DNA of 64,000 bases from Actinomycetospora termitidis (GCF_030286555.1 NZ_JASVWF010000003.1:186001-250000), one strand, 5' to 3'; counted from the first letter of the stretch, positions 50,479 to 59,847 are shown. Notes: generated by a model from the sequence alone, not told the origin. Numbers and translations are program-made.

Positions 50479-51687
50479 CTAGGAGGGGCGCCAGCCGTCC
50501 CCGGCCGCGAACACGAGCGCCGGACCGCCGACCGCGGCCACGTCGACCGACAGGTCGTCCGAGGGCAGCCACACCGCCCGGCCCTGGGACACGGTCGTCG
50601 TGCCGCCGGCGCTCTCGATCTCCACCTCGCCCCGGATCACCACGGCGATCCGCGGGCCGTCGAGACCCAGGCCGGCCGACCCGTCGTCCGGAAGATCCAG
50701 GCGGACCAGCCGGAAGTGCTCGCTGGGGGCATGGAACACCGACCGCGGGCCGTCGACCTCGGGGCGCAGCAGGGGCGGCGGGCCGCAGCGGAAGTCGAGG
50801 ATCCGCAGCAGCTCCGGCACGTCCACGTGCTTCGGGGTGAGCCCGGCACGCAGCACGTTGTCGGAGTTGGCCATCAGCTCGACGCCGCAGCCGGACAGGT
50901 AGGCGTGGGGCGAGCCGGCGGGCTGGAAGAGGCACTCGCCCTCGGCGAGGACGACCCGGTTGAGCAGCAACGCGGCGAGGACGCCGGCGTCGCCCGGGTA
51001 GCGCTCCCCCAGGTCGAGCAGCGTGCGGACCTCGCGCTCGAACTCGGGCGTGCCGCTCTTCAGCAGCGTCACGCAGGCGTCCAGCAGCTCGGGGACGAGC
51101 TGGTCGACGGTGCGCTGCGGCAGCGTGATCCAGGTGGTGAACACCGCGCGGAGCCCGTCCGCGTCCGGCTGGGCGGCGAGCAGTTCGGTGTGGTGGCGCA
51201 GGCCTGGCACGTCCAGGGCGCGCATCAGGCGCAGCGTCTCGCGGGCGTCGCGGAACCCGGCGAGCGCGTGGAACTCCTCGAGCGCGCAGAGGATCTCCGG
51301 CTTCGGCAGGGCGTCGCGGTAGTTCCGGTTCGACGCCGTGCGCGGGACCCCGGCGGCCTCCTCGCGCGCGAACCCGGCGACCGCCTGTTCGGCCGAGGGG
51401 TGGGTCTGCAGCGAGAGCGGCTCCTCCGCGGCCAGGACCTTGAGCAGGAACGGCAGCCGTCCACCCCAGTGCTCGGCTCGCTCGGCGCCGAACGCACCCT
51501 CCGGGTCGTCGGTGAGCGCGTGCAGCAGGGTGCGCCCACCCGGCAGCCGGGAGGGGTCGTCGACGTGGGCGCCGAACCACAGCTCGGCCTGGGGATGCGG
51601 CGACGGGACCTGCTCACCGAGCAGGGCCGGGATGTGCGTGCGCGAGCCCCAGGCGTAGGGCCGCACGGTCCCCTCGAGCCGTTCCAC
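50479..51687 (-). CDS. manA: Mannose-6-phosphate isomerase, class I
   Basis: 402 residues from a GTG. Cupin metalloenzyme interconverting fructose-6-P and mannose-6-P: PYAWGSRTHIPALLG, AELWFGAHVDDPS, LPFLLKVLAAEEPLSLQTHP (metal ligands Gln, His), NYRDALPKPEILCAL (Glu) and FQPAGSPHAYLSGCGVELMANS. It feeds mannose into GDP-mannose for glycolipids and wall mannans. It belongs with manB and the SIS protein downstream of manB in the same direction. Confidence 0.95.
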   Translation of the reverse strand: MERLEGTVRPYAWGSRTHIPALLGEQVPSPHPQAELWFGAHVDDPSRLPGGRTLLHALTDDPEGAFGAERAEHWGGRLPFLLKVLAAEEPLSLQTHPSAEQAVAGFAREEAAGVPRTASNRNYRDALPKPEILCALEEFHALAGFRDARETLRLMRALDVPGLRHHTELLAAQPDADGLRAVFTTWITLPQRTVDQLVPELLDACVTLLKSGTPEFEREVRTLLDLGERYPGDAGVLAALLLNRVVLAEGECLFQPAGSPHAYLSGCGVELMANSDNVLRAGLTPKHVDVPELLRILDFRCGPPPLLRPEVDGPRSVFHAPSEHFRLVRLDLPDDGSAGLGLDGPRIAVVIRGEVEIESAGGTTTVSQGRAVWLPSDDLSVDVAAVGGPALVFAAGDGWRPS

Positions 51688-51763
51688 TGCCGCGTCTCCC
51701 CCTGCCGTCGTTCCTGCTCGGTGTCCGTCGTTCCCCGGGTGCCGGTGCCCGGAGGGCGGGGCC

Positions 51764-52906
51764 TCAGGCCCCGATGCCGGGTACGGCGCCCGGGTCCCGG
51801 TCCGCCGGGTCGGCTCCGACGGTCCCGGTCGCGAGGCCCAGGTAGAGCGACGCGAGGTCGAGCCGCAGCGCCAGCACCCCCGCGCGCACCGCGTCCTTCC
51901 CGACGCCGGGCCCGGCGAGCTCGAGGTCGTCGAGCTCGAGCGTGTCGGCCGCGGGCCATCGCCGCTCGGCGTCCTGCGCCAGCCGCCGGGTGGGCACGTC
52001 CTCGGCCACGGTCACGACGACGAGACGCGGCGGCGGCCCGTCCGGCCCGGGGTCGTCGAACGGGTCGGCGAAGATCGAGTCGGCGGCGGTGCCGCCGTCG
52101 AGGCGGGCGGCGAGGGCCGGGACCCCGACGGCCGCGTCCAGTCCGCCCGCGTGCGCGACCGTCCCGGCGTGCGCGGCCAGGGCGGTGGCCCCGTACCCGG
52201 CGACGGCCGCGGCGGTGCGATCGGTGCCCCACAGCAGCGGGGTGTGGTCGGCGAGCCGCAGGGCGAGCGCCTTGGCGGGCGCGACGAAGGCCTCCGCGCG
52301 CGGACCGCTGCGTTCGGCCTCGTCGTCGAGCCGGTCGGCGAGGGCCTCCCCGTCGACCTCGAGCAGCCCCAGCTCGCGGGCGGTCACGTAGGCGGCGGCG
52401 AGATCGGTCGGGCCGCCGAGCCCGTCGAGCACCGGCACCCGCGGGACGACCTGCACGGCGCGCCCGGCGGCCGCGGCCGGGGCCGGTCCGTCGGGCGGAC
52501 CGGTGAGCACGACGTGGGCGTTGCGGCGCACCGCCCGGTCGACCGCCTCGGCGATCGCCGCGTCGGCCGGGTCCCGCTCCGAGCCACGGTGCGAGACCAC
52601 CACGACGTCGAGCGGACCGAGCCACGGCGGAGCGGAGCCCGTGACGACGACGGGGCACGGGCACGTGGGTTCCAGCAGCGCCGCGGTGACGGCCGCGACC
52701 GCGCGTTCCGGGCCGGGCCGCGCGATCAGGACCAGCGCGCGGGGCCGCAGACCGCCGAGGGCGCCGATGCCGGACTCCTGCGCCGCGGACCAGGTCGCCC
52801 GGACCTGGGCGCCCGCCGTGGCGGCGGCGCGCAGCACCCCGGCGCGGTCCGCGTCGAGCAGCCGGCCGGTGTCGTCGAGCAGGGCCTCGTCGAGCACCCG
52901 GGTCAC
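51764..52906 (-). CDS. SIS-domain protein, phosphosugar isomerase-like (Rv3256c type)
   Basis: 380 residues from a GTG overlapping the trm112 stop. The N-terminus (MTRVLDEALLDDTGRLLDAD) and the C-terminal bifunctional glucose/mannose-6-phosphate isomerase-like region (PLLWGTDRTAAAVAGYGATA) match the conserved actinobacterial protein found between manB and manA. The second half of a normal isomerase active site is not clearly recognisable, so catalysis is uncertain. Ala-rich composition throughout. Confidence 0.82.
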   Translation of the reverse strand: MTRVLDEALLDDTGRLLDADRAGVLRAAATAGAQVRATWSAAQESGIGALGGLRPRALVLIARPGPERAVAAVTAALLEPTCPCPVVVTGSAPPWLGPLDVVVVSHRGSERDPADAAIAEAVDRAVRRNAHVVLTGPPDGPAPAAAAGRAVQVVPRVPVLDGLGGPTDLAAAYVTARELGLLEVDGEALADRLDDEAERSGPRAEAFVAPAKALALRLADHTPLLWGTDRTAAAVAGYGATALAAHAGTVAHAGGLDAAVGVPALAARLDGGTAADSIFADPFDDPGPDGPPPRLVVVTVAEDVPTRRLAQDAERRWPAADTLELDDLELAGPGVGKDAVRAGVLALRLDLASLYLGLATGTVGADPADRDPGAVPGIGA

Positions 52907-53142
52907 CCGCCCGTGGTCTCGCCCGACCCGCCGTCGGGACCGGGCCCGTTCGCCGCCTCGGAGAGGAGCAGCACCGGGATGCCGTCGGTGACCGGGTACT
53001 CCCGGCCACAGGCCGAACAGGTCAGGGCGGACGCCGCCGGGTTGGTGGGCGTCCCGGGGCGCAGCTCGCCGTGGTCCGGCGCCGGGCAGGCGAGGATCTC
53101 GAGCAGGGCGGGGTCGAGGCCGAGCGGACCGGCGGTGCTCAT
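52903..53142 (-). CDS. Trm112 family protein
   Basis: 79 residues. LDPALLEILACPAPDHGELR and LTCSACGREYPVTDGIPVLL give the CP..., CxxC zinc-ribbon-like pattern of Trm112/YcaR. Trm112 proteins act as small partners of methyltransferases. Start and stop both overlap neighbours (ATGA and GTGA), placing it inside the manB operon. The Gly/Pro-rich tail is disordered. Confidence 0.9.
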   Translation of the reverse strand: MSTAGPLGLDPALLEILACPAPDHGELRPGTPTNPAASALTCSACGREYPVTDGIPVLLLSEAANGPGPDGGSGETTGG

Positions 53143-54563
53143 CGGCGCACCACCGCGAGGACCTCGTCGCGCAGCGCGGCGACCGCGTCGGCGTCGGACG
53201 CCTCGACGTTCAGGCGCAGCAGCGGCTCGGTGTTCGACGGCCGCAGGTTGAACCAGTCGCCGTTCTCGAAGGCCACCGTCAGCCCGTCGAGCGTGTCGAC
53301 GGTGACGTCCCCGCGGTCGGAGTAGAGCTGCTCCACCTCTGCCATCCTGGCCTGCGGGTCCTCCACCGTCGAGTTGACCTCACCGGAGGCGGCGTAGCGC
53401 GAGTACTGCGCCATGAGCTCGGAGAGCGGCCGGTCCTGCTCCCCCAGCGCGGCCAGCACGTGCAGGGCGGCGAGCATCCCGGAATCGGCCCGGAAGAAGT
53501 CGCGGAAGTAGTAGTGGGCGGAGTGCTCGCCGCCGAAGATCGCGCCGGTCTGCGCCATCGTCGCCTTGATGAACGAGTGCCCCACGCGGGTGCGGACCGG
53601 CTTCCCCCCCGCCTCGGTGACGATCTCGGGCACCGCCCGCGAGGTGATCAGGTTGTGGATGATCGTCGACCCCGGCTCCTTCGCGAGCTCCCGGGTGGCG
53701 ACCAGGGCGGTGATCGCGCTCGGGCTGACCGCCTCGCCGCGCTCGTCGACGAGGAACACGCGGTCGGCGTCGCCGTCGAAGGCGAGCCCGGCGTCGACGT
53801 GGCCGAGGTTCGAGACGTCGCGCTGGAGGTCGACGAGGTTGTCCGGGTCCAGCGGGTTCGCCTCGTGGTTCGGGAACGTGCCGTCGAGCTCGAAGTAGAG
53901 CGGGTGCACGTCGATCGGCAGCGGGTCGAACACCGCGGGAGCCGTGTAGCCGGCCATGCCGTTGCCGGCGTCGATCACCAGCGACAGCGGCCGGATTCCC
54001 GAGAGGTCGACCAGACCGCGCAGGTACTCGGCGTATCCCGAGAGCATGTCCTGCTGGGTGACGCTGCCCTTCGCCGCGGCGTCGGTGGGGATCTCCCCGG
54101 GCCCGCGGTCGAGCATCGCCGCGATCTCGTCGAGGCCGGTGTCCTGCCCCACGGGGCTCGCGCCGGCCCGGCACAGCTTGATGCCGTTGTACGTCGCGGG
54201 GTTGTGGCTCGCGGTGAACATCGCGCCGGGCGCGTCAAGCGTGCCGGAGGCGTAGTAGAGCATGTCCGTGCTGGCCAGCCCGATCTCGACGACGTCCACG
54301 CCGAGCGCGGTGACCCCGTCGGCGAAGGCGGCCGCGAGCTCGGGCGAGGAGTCCCGCATGTCGTGCCCGATGACGATCCCGTTCGCCGGCGGCCCGCCGG
54401 CCTCGGAGATCAGCAGCCGGGCGAAGGCGGACCCGACGTCCCGCACGAACGCGGCGTCGAGCTGCTCGCCCACCAGACCCCGGACGTCGTAGGCCTTGAT
54501 CACCTGGCTGACGACGCGCGAGCGGGCGGCCTGCGCGGACTCCGTGCCTGCTGAACTCGTCAC
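53139..54563 (-). CDS. manB: Phosphomannomutase/phosphoglucomutase
   Basis: 474 residues from a GTG. α-D-phosphohexomutase: IKAYDVRGLVGEQLDAAFVR, the phosphoserine loop MFTASHNPATYNGIK, metal loop FDGDADRVFLVDERG, sugar-binding GGEHSAHYYFRDFF and phosphate-binding RPSNTEPLLRLNVEA. It converts mannose-6-P to mannose-1-P (or glucose equivalents) for GDP-mannose. It is the first gene of the manB-trm112-SIS-manA run. Confidence 0.95.
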   Translation of the reverse strand: MTSSAGTESAQAARSRVVSQVIKAYDVRGLVGEQLDAAFVRDVGSAFARLLISEAGGPPANGIVIGHDMRDSSPELAAAFADGVTALGVDVVEIGLASTDMLYYASGTLDAPGAMFTASHNPATYNGIKLCRAGASPVGQDTGLDEIAAMLDRGPGEIPTDAAAKGSVTQQDMLSGYAEYLRGLVDLSGIRPLSLVIDAGNGMAGYTAPAVFDPLPIDVHPLYFELDGTFPNHEANPLDPDNLVDLQRDVSNLGHVDAGLAFDGDADRVFLVDERGEAVSPSAITALVATRELAKEPGSTIIHNLITSRAVPEIVTEAGGKPVRTRVGHSFIKATMAQTGAIFGGEHSAHYYFRDFFRADSGMLAALHVLAALGEQDRPLSELMAQYSRYAASGEVNSTVEDPQARMAEVEQLYSDRGDVTVDTLDGLTVAFENGDWFNLRPSNTEPLLRLNVEASDADAVAALRDEVLAVVRR

Positions 54564-54633
54564 ACCCGCAGGGTATCGGCCACCCCCGACGGCCTGCGGG
54601 TCGGCAGGCACCCGATCAGGTGGCCCGGTGGGC

Positions 54634-54984
54634 TCAGGCCGACGGGTCGGGCAGCACCCGCAGGTGACCCCGGCGCCCGGTGCCCGACACCGCCCCCAGG
54701 CCCACGGCCTCGGTCGGCGGCTCCGCGCGCCCCGCCTCCCGGACGGCCTCGGCGAGGGCGGTCAGGTCGTCGGCGCTCGGCTCGGACGGGAACTCGCCCT
54801 CGTAGCGCACGACCTCCCAGCCCCGGGGGGCCGTCAGCCGCACGGCGTGGAACTCGCAGAGGTCGTACGAGTGCGGCTCCGCACTGGTCGCCAGCGGACC
54901 CACGACGGCCGTCGAATCGGAGTAGACGTACGTCAGCGTGGCCACGGCCGCACGGCCGCACCCGGTCCGTGAGCACTTCCGCAC
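54634..54984 (-). CDS. DUF3499 family protein
   Basis: 116 residues. RKCSRTGCGRAAVATLTYVY followed by SDSTAVVGPL and SYDLCEFHAVRLTAPRGWEV give a CxxxxC...CxxH zinc-ribbon-like pattern typical of this conserved actinobacterial family. Its function is unknown. The GTG at 54984 follows GAGGA immediately; the GTG three codons upstream at 54993 is an alternative. It is divergent from the zincin-like gene. Confidence 0.88.
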   Translation of the reverse strand: MRKCSRTGCGRAAVATLTYVYSDSTAVVGPLATSAEPHSYDLCEFHAVRLTAPRGWEVVRYEGEFPSEPSADDLTALAEAVREAGRAEPPTEAVGLGAVSGTGRRGHLRVLPDPSA

Positions 54985-55186
54985 TCCTCGCACGGACCGA
55001 GACGATAGACGCCTCCCCCGGCGACGCCGCGCAGGCACGCTCGGCGCGTCGGGTGACGGGGGTGTCGACCCCTCGCCGCGCCGGGGGCGACGGGGCGCAG
55101 GTTCTCCGACGGCCGATCCTGCGTGGCGTCGCACTCGCGCGGAACTGACGTCGTCGGACGCTGCCCGGGGCGTAGGCTCGCCGCTC

Positions 55187-55717
55187 ATGGCGAGGGGTGG
55201 CATCCGCACCGGTGGCCGCGCGGGCGGGTCGGGCGGGTCCCGGTCGGAGGCACGGTCGGAGGCACGGTCGGGCGGGTGGACCCCGCGGCGGCGCGATCGC
55301 CGGGGCCGCGGGATGCGCGCACCGCTCTACCCCGCGGGCGCGCCCGCCGCGCGCACGCGCGCGGAGCGGTTCGACGCCGTGGTGCTGGAGGCCCTCGAGC
55401 CGATCGAGGACCGCTGGGGCGCCGAGCTGGAGGAGCTGGACGTCGCGGTCGACGACGTGCCCGACGTGGCGGCGGCCGGCCCGGACGACGACGGCGTGGT
55501 CGGCGACGGGGAGATCCCGCTGGCCCGCCTCGTGCCGGCCGGCGTCGACCGCCGCGGGGCCCCGACCCGCGCCCGGATCGTCCTCTACCGCCGGCCGCTG
55601 GAGGTGCGGGCGCTCGACGGCGAGGACCTCGCCGACCTGCTGCACGACGTGCTCGTCGAGCAGGTGGCCGAGTACCTCGGCGTCGAGCCGGACACGATCG
55701 ACGACGCCGAGGAGTAG
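55187..55717 (+). CDS. Minimal zincin-like metallopeptidase family protein with degenerate active site
   Basis: 176 residues from an ATG; an internal ATG (RAPLYPAG) is another possible start. After a Gly/Arg/Ser-rich N-terminus (with a 12-base repeat around 55241-55271), it has the family core ERFDAVVLEALEPIEDRWG, ELDVAVDDVP and RARIVLYRRPLEVRA. In place of the HExxH helix it reads VLVEQVAEYLGV, so zinc-protease activity is unlikely. The gene family is conserved next to DUF3499 and manB in actinobacteria. Confidence 0.82.
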   Translation: MARGGIRTGGRAGGSGGSRSEARSEARSGGWTPRRRDRRGRGMRAPLYPAGAPAARTRAERFDAVVLEALEPIEDRWGAELEELDVAVDDVPDVAAAGPDDDGVVGDGEIPLARLVPAGVDRRGAPTRARIVLYRRPLEVRALDGEDLADLLHDVLVEQVAEYLGVEPDTIDDAEE

Positions 55718-55725
55718 CCGGGGTC

Positions 55726-55790
55726 AGCCGTGGACTAGCCGTGGACTAGCCGTGGACTAGCCGTGGACTAGCCGTGGACTAGCCGTGGAC
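55726..55790. repeat. 11-base tandem repeat carrying a stop codon
   Basis: Six units of AGCCGTGGACT (starts at 55726, 55737, 55748, 55759, 55770 and 55781; the last lacks the final T). It begins nine bases after the zincin-like gene and runs into the 3' end of the VOC gene. Confidence 0.9.
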
Positions 55791-56153
55791 GACGGCCTCG
55801 ACGTTGTGCCCGTCGGGGTCGCGCAGGAACACGGCGTAGTAGCCCGGGTGGTACTCCGGCCACTCCCGCGGCGCGTGCAGCACCTCCACCCCGGCGGCGA
55901 CCGCGGCCTCGTGCACCGCGTCGACCGCCGCCCGGTCGGGCGCGCGGAACGCGACGTGCAGCTCCCCGCCGACCGGGCCGCCCGGCGCGAGCCAGAACTG
56001 CGGGACGCCGTCGGGCCCCGCGAGCCCGACGACCGAGCTCGGCCCGGCCGGGAAGCGGGCGGCCTCCCGGAACCCGAGCGGCGCGAAGATCTGCAGGTAG
56101 CGGGCGGCGGAGGCGTCGACGTCGGCGACCGGGAACCCGAGGTGGTCCATCAC
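55779..56153 (-). CDS. VOC superfamily protein (glyoxalase/dioxygenase fold)
   Basis: 124 residues; GTG at 56153 or ATG at 56150. MMDHLGFPVADVDASAARYL starts the first βαβββ module; ELHVAFRAPDRAAVDAVHEA and YYAVFLRDPDGHNVEAVVHG form the second, with likely metal ligands His and Glu (HNVEAV). Small VOC proteins include lyases, dioxygenases and resistance proteins; the role is not assignable. The final Val-His-Gly and the stop codon are encoded inside the 11-base tandem repeat. Confidence 0.87.
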   Translation of the reverse strand: MMDHLGFPVADVDASAARYLQIFAPLGFREAARFPAGPSSVVGLAGPDGVPQFWLAPGGPVGGELHVAFRAPDRAAVDAVHEAAVAAGVEVLHAPREWPEYHPGYYAVFLRDPDGHNVEAVVHG

Positions 56154-56184
56154 ACCGGCGCACGGTAGCGGCGCCCCCCGACGG

Positions 56185-59100
56185 TCAGTCCAGACGAGTG
56201 CGCGAGGGCAGGGCCGAGAGGACCGTGAAGAGCACCAGCGCGAGCTGCAGCAGCAACAGCAGGCTGCGTAGCGTGGTGTCGCGGTCGATCACGACCGGTC
56301 CGCCACCGGAGGGCACCGGCACCCCGACCAGGTGCCCCCAGGCGGGGACGATCTCGGCGGGCGCTCCGCCCACCGTCGCGTTCCAGCCCGACTCCCGCTC
56401 GGCCGCGAGGACCACGAGCCGGCGGTCGGCGCCCGGGGAGATCAGCACTCCGACCGACGGCGGCGTCCCGGGCAACGGCGAGATGCCCGACGGGCGGCGC
56501 GGTGCGGCCTTCGCATCGGTCGCGTCGTCGGAGACCGGCGGCTCCAGGATCACCGCGCCCGCGGCCGGCAGCCCGATCCCGAGCACGACGCGCCCGTCGA
56601 AGGTCGGCGCGGCCGCGCTCAGCAACGGCGAGCCCGCGCCAATCGCCCGCTCGGCGACACCGCGGTCGGGCAGCACGACGGCGGCCGTCCCGGACGCGGC
56701 GAGCTCCGCGGCGCCGGCCTGCACGGTGGCGGGGTCGCCGGAGAGCAGCGCGGTCACGTCGCGGGTCAGGCGGGCGGGTGCGGCACCGACCGGGACGAGG
56801 TCGTCGTCGCCGTAGCGGGGCAGGTCGGCCCCGGAGCGGCGGGTGGCGTCGGTGTCGAGCGAGAACCCCGGGCCACCGGGCCGCGGCGCGAGCCCGACGT
56901 CGACCACCGTCGCGCCCGACGCGGTGAGCCGGCCCGCGAACTCCGGGTCGAGGGTCGCGGCGGGCCGGGCGGCGAGCGCCCCCGCGGACCCGACGAGCAC
57001 CGTGCACACCGCGAGCGCCACCCCGGCGGCCGCCGCCACGGGGACCGCGGCACCCCGGGCCCGCCCGCTGCTCGCGGCGGTGGAGCGCGTCCGCAGCCGG
57101 GACCCGATCGACGTCCCGACCCGCGAGGCGGCCGAGCGCGCCCCGCCGCCGACCCGCGTCAGGACCCCGTCCGGCCCGAGATCGATCGAGGGGTCTCCCA
57201 GCTGCCGCGGCGCGGGCCGGTGCCGCGGCCCGCTCCGGCCGGTGACGAGCGTGCCCAGCGGCACCGCCCGAGCCTCCGCGACCAGGGCCAGCAGCGACCA
57301 CAGCGCGCCGCACGCCGCGAACGCCAGCGCGGGTCCGGTCCACCCGGGGCGGGGCTCGCCCCCGGACAGCGGGGCCAACGACACGGTGCCGACGATCCCC
57401 GCGGCGACGATCCCGAGGAGCATCACCCCCAGCCCCGGGACCATGCTGCGCCGCGGGGCGAGCAGCGCCCCGCCGACCGCGACGACCAGCACGATCAACC
57501 CGACGACGGGCAGCGAGCCGGCCCCGCCCGGGTCGAGGGAGAGCACGTCGAGGGTGCCGGCGAAGCGCTCGCCGACCGGCGACCCGGTGCCGTGGAGCAG
57601 GACCTGGGGCGCCCGCAGGAGCGTGGAGGGCCAGGGCAGGAGGAGCAGCACCGGCAGCACGACGACGGCGGCGAGGGCGACCGTACGTCGGCGCGCCGTC
57701 CCGGGCGGGGCGGGGACGACGACGAAGCCGATGACGACGACCACGAGCACCATGAGGTGCACCAGCGGGGCGAACGCGGAGACGACGGCCAGCAGCAGCG
57801 ACGTCCCCGCCGCGGCACTCCACCACGACGTCCGTCGCCCGCGCGCCCCGTCGCCCGTCGCGATCGTCCGGCTGCCCCGCAGCACGGCGACCACGCCCGC
57901 GAGCACCAGCGGCAGCAGCACGACGACGACCACGCCGTCGAGCCGCCCCTGCGCCACGGCCGCGCCGGTGATCCCCAGCAGGGCGTAGACGGCGGCCCCG
58001 AGCGCGCGCAGGACGCGGCCGACGCGGATCGGACGGGTCGCGACGTAGGCCGACAGCCCCGCGAGGGGCAGCGCCCCGAGCAGGAGCAACGACACGGCGA
58101 CCGCCGGGCCGGACGACCCGGCCACCGGCCAGAGCACCCCGCCCACGACCCCGACGACGGCGAGCGCGGTCGAGGCCGGCGCGGCCGTCCCGCCGGCCAC
58201 CGGGTGCCACTCGGCGAGGTACGCACTCCACAGCGGGCCGAGCTCGGGCAGGGCCCGGAGGCGCCCTCCGGCGAGATCCAGGCCGAGGCGCGACCGGTTC
58301 GCCAGCAGCGACACCACGGTCAGGGCCAGCACCATCAGCAGCGGTGGGGCGAGGAGGAGTTCCCGCAGCACCCGCCCCGGGGTCACCGGGACGACGACGA
58401 GACGCGGGTCCGGCTCCGGGGCGGCCGTCCCGTCGCGCGGGGCGGGGATGCCGACGAGGGCGGTCGCGGCCTCGGGGTCGGGCTCCGCGGTGCGGTGCCG
58501 GCCGCTGCGCGGGGCGCCGATCAGCTCGGTCGGCCCGGCCTCGCCGTCGGCGACGGGGCCCGCGAGCGACACCGCGACGGACTCGCCGCCGGGGCGTCGC
58601 AGCCCCGCCTTGCGCCGGGAGGAGCGCTTCGGCGCCGTCGCGCCGGCGGGCAGCGCGCCCTGGCCGACGAGCAGCGCGCCCTCGTCCGGGCCGTCCGTCG
58701 CGGCCGCGGCGGAGGCCGGGGCGCGGGTGGGGCGGTCGGCCCAGTCCGGGAGCCGGCCGAGGTCGAGGTCGTCCCGGACGCGGTTGCGGACGATCCGGGT
58801 CAGCCCGCCGGACACGGCGTTGCGCAGCCGGGTGGTGCGGCTGGTGAGCAGGCCCCGCACGTCGCCGGCCCCGCCGTCGAGGGCCTGGCGTCGGCGGCGC
58901 GCCTCCCCCAGGTCGCCCAGGTCGGCGAGCAACCGGCCCATCGCGCCCAGCTCGGCGTTCGCCGCCCGCGGACGTCGCAGCAGCAGGAAGCCGATCGCCC
59001 GCAGCACCGCCAGCAGCGGCAGCCGGACCAGACCGACCGCGTAGCCGGCCGCGGAACCGTTCGCGAGGACCGTCACCATCCCGTTGCGACGGTCGGTCGT

Positions 59101-59847
59101 CCGCAGCCCGCCGTCGGTGCCCACGGCGTCCAGGTCCCGGGCGCCGGTGCTCGCGGCCCGGGCGTGGTGGAGCCGGGCGGAGGGGACGCAGAGCACCAGC
59201 CCGCCGGCGCGGTTGAGCCGCCACCCGAGGTCGACGTCCTCGCGGAGCAGGCCGAACGCGGAGTCGTACCCCCCGAGCGCGTCCCACTCGTGGCGGCGGA
59301 CCAGGGCGCCGGCGGAGCCGACGGCGAGCACCTCGGAGTTGGTGGCGAACTGGCCGAGGTCGAGCTCGTCGGATCCGATGCCGGTCTGCCGGTGGCCGGA
59401 CGCGTCGGTGGACAGGCCCGCCTCGACGACGAGCCGCGGGTCCTCCCAGTCGAGCTGCAGCGGGCCGAGCATCGCCACCGCCGGCGAGGCCTCGGCGACG
59501 GAGAGCAGGACGTCGAGACAGGAGGGCTCGGGCGCGGAATCGTCGTGCAGCACCCACAGCCAGTCGCCCGAGCTGCGCTCGGAGGACCGGCCCCACCGCC
59601 GGTCGGCGTCGGCGACCGCCGCGGCCACCGCGCTGCCGAACGGGGTGTCGCGCGGGAGGTCGAGGACGACGTCGACGCGGTTGGAGGACCGGAGGAGGTC
59701 GGCGGTCGAGTCGCGCGATCCGGTGTCGACCGCGACGACGCGGCGTGGCCCGACCGTCAGGCGGCCCAGGGCGCCGAGGGTCTCGGGCAGCCAGGCCTCG
59801 CCGTCGTGACAGACGAGGACCGCCAGGACGGGCGCCGTCGGGGCCAC
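56185..59847 (-). CDS. Large membrane glycosyltransferase family 2 protein
   Basis: 1220 residues from a GTG. N-terminal GT-A domain (about 1-250): VLVCHDGEAWLPETLGALG, VDTGSRDST, LWVLHDDSAPEP (donor-metal region) and LLREDVDLGWRLNRAGG. A disordered stretch (about 370-510) precedes a long polytopic part with at least ten hydrophobic helices (for example VVVVLLPLVLAGVVAVL and AVALVVVLPVLLLLPWP). The C-terminus has an extracytoplasmic-looking domain and a last helix SLLLLLQLALVLFTVLSAL. It resembles actinobacterial wall-polymer glycosyltransferases beside whiB2. The sugar and acceptor are unknown. Confidence 0.85.
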   Translation of the reverse strand: MAPTAPVLAVLVCHDGEAWLPETLGALGRLTVGPRRVVAVDTGSRDSTADLLRSSNRVDVVLDLPRDTPFGSAVAAAVADADRRWGRSSERSSGDWLWVLHDDSAPEPSCLDVLLSVAEASPAVAMLGPLQLDWEDPRLVVEAGLSTDASGHRQTGIGSDELDLGQFATNSEVLAVGSAGALVRRHEWDALGGYDSAFGLLREDVDLGWRLNRAGGLVLCVPSARLHHARAASTGARDLDAVGTDGGLRTTDRRNGMVTVLANGSAAGYAVGLVRLPLLAVLRAIGFLLLRRPRAANAELGAMGRLLADLGDLGEARRRRQALDGGAGDVRGLLTSRTTRLRNAVSGGLTRIVRNRVRDDLDLGRLPDWADRPTRAPASAAAATDGPDEGALLVGQGALPAGATAPKRSSRRKAGLRRPGGESVAVSLAGPVADGEAGPTELIGAPRSGRHRTAEPDPEAATALVGIPAPRDGTAAPEPDPRLVVVPVTPGRVLRELLLAPPLLMVLALTVVSLLANRSRLGLDLAGGRLRALPELGPLWSAYLAEWHPVAGGTAAPASTALAVVGVVGGVLWPVAGSSGPAVAVSLLLLGALPLAGLSAYVATRPIRVGRVLRALGAAVYALLGITGAAVAQGRLDGVVVVVLLPLVLAGVVAVLRGSRTIATGDGARGRRTSWWSAAAGTSLLLAVVSAFAPLVHLMVLVVVVIGFVVVPAPPGTARRRTVALAAVVVLPVLLLLPWPSTLLRAPQVLLHGTGSPVGERFAGTLDVLSLDPGGAGSLPVVGLIVLVVAVGGALLAPRRSMVPGLGVMLLGIVAAGIVGTVSLAPLSGGEPRPGWTGPALAFAACGALWSLLALVAEARAVPLGTLVTGRSGPRHRPAPRQLGDPSIDLGPDGVLTRVGGGARSAASRVGTSIGSRLRTRSTAASSGRARGAAVPVAAAAGVALAVCTVLVGSAGALAARPAATLDPEFAGRLTASGATVVDVGLAPRPGGPGFSLDTDATRRSGADLPRYGDDDLVPVGAAPARLTRDVTALLSGDPATVQAGAAELAASGTAAVVLPDRGVAERAIGAGSPLLSAAAPTFDGRVVLGIGLPAAGAVILEPPVSDDATDAKAAPRRPSGISPLPGTPPSVGVLISPGADRRLVVLAAERESGWNATVGGAPAEIVPAWGHLVGVPVPSGGGPVVIDRDTTLRSLLLLLQLALVLFTVLSALPSRTRLD

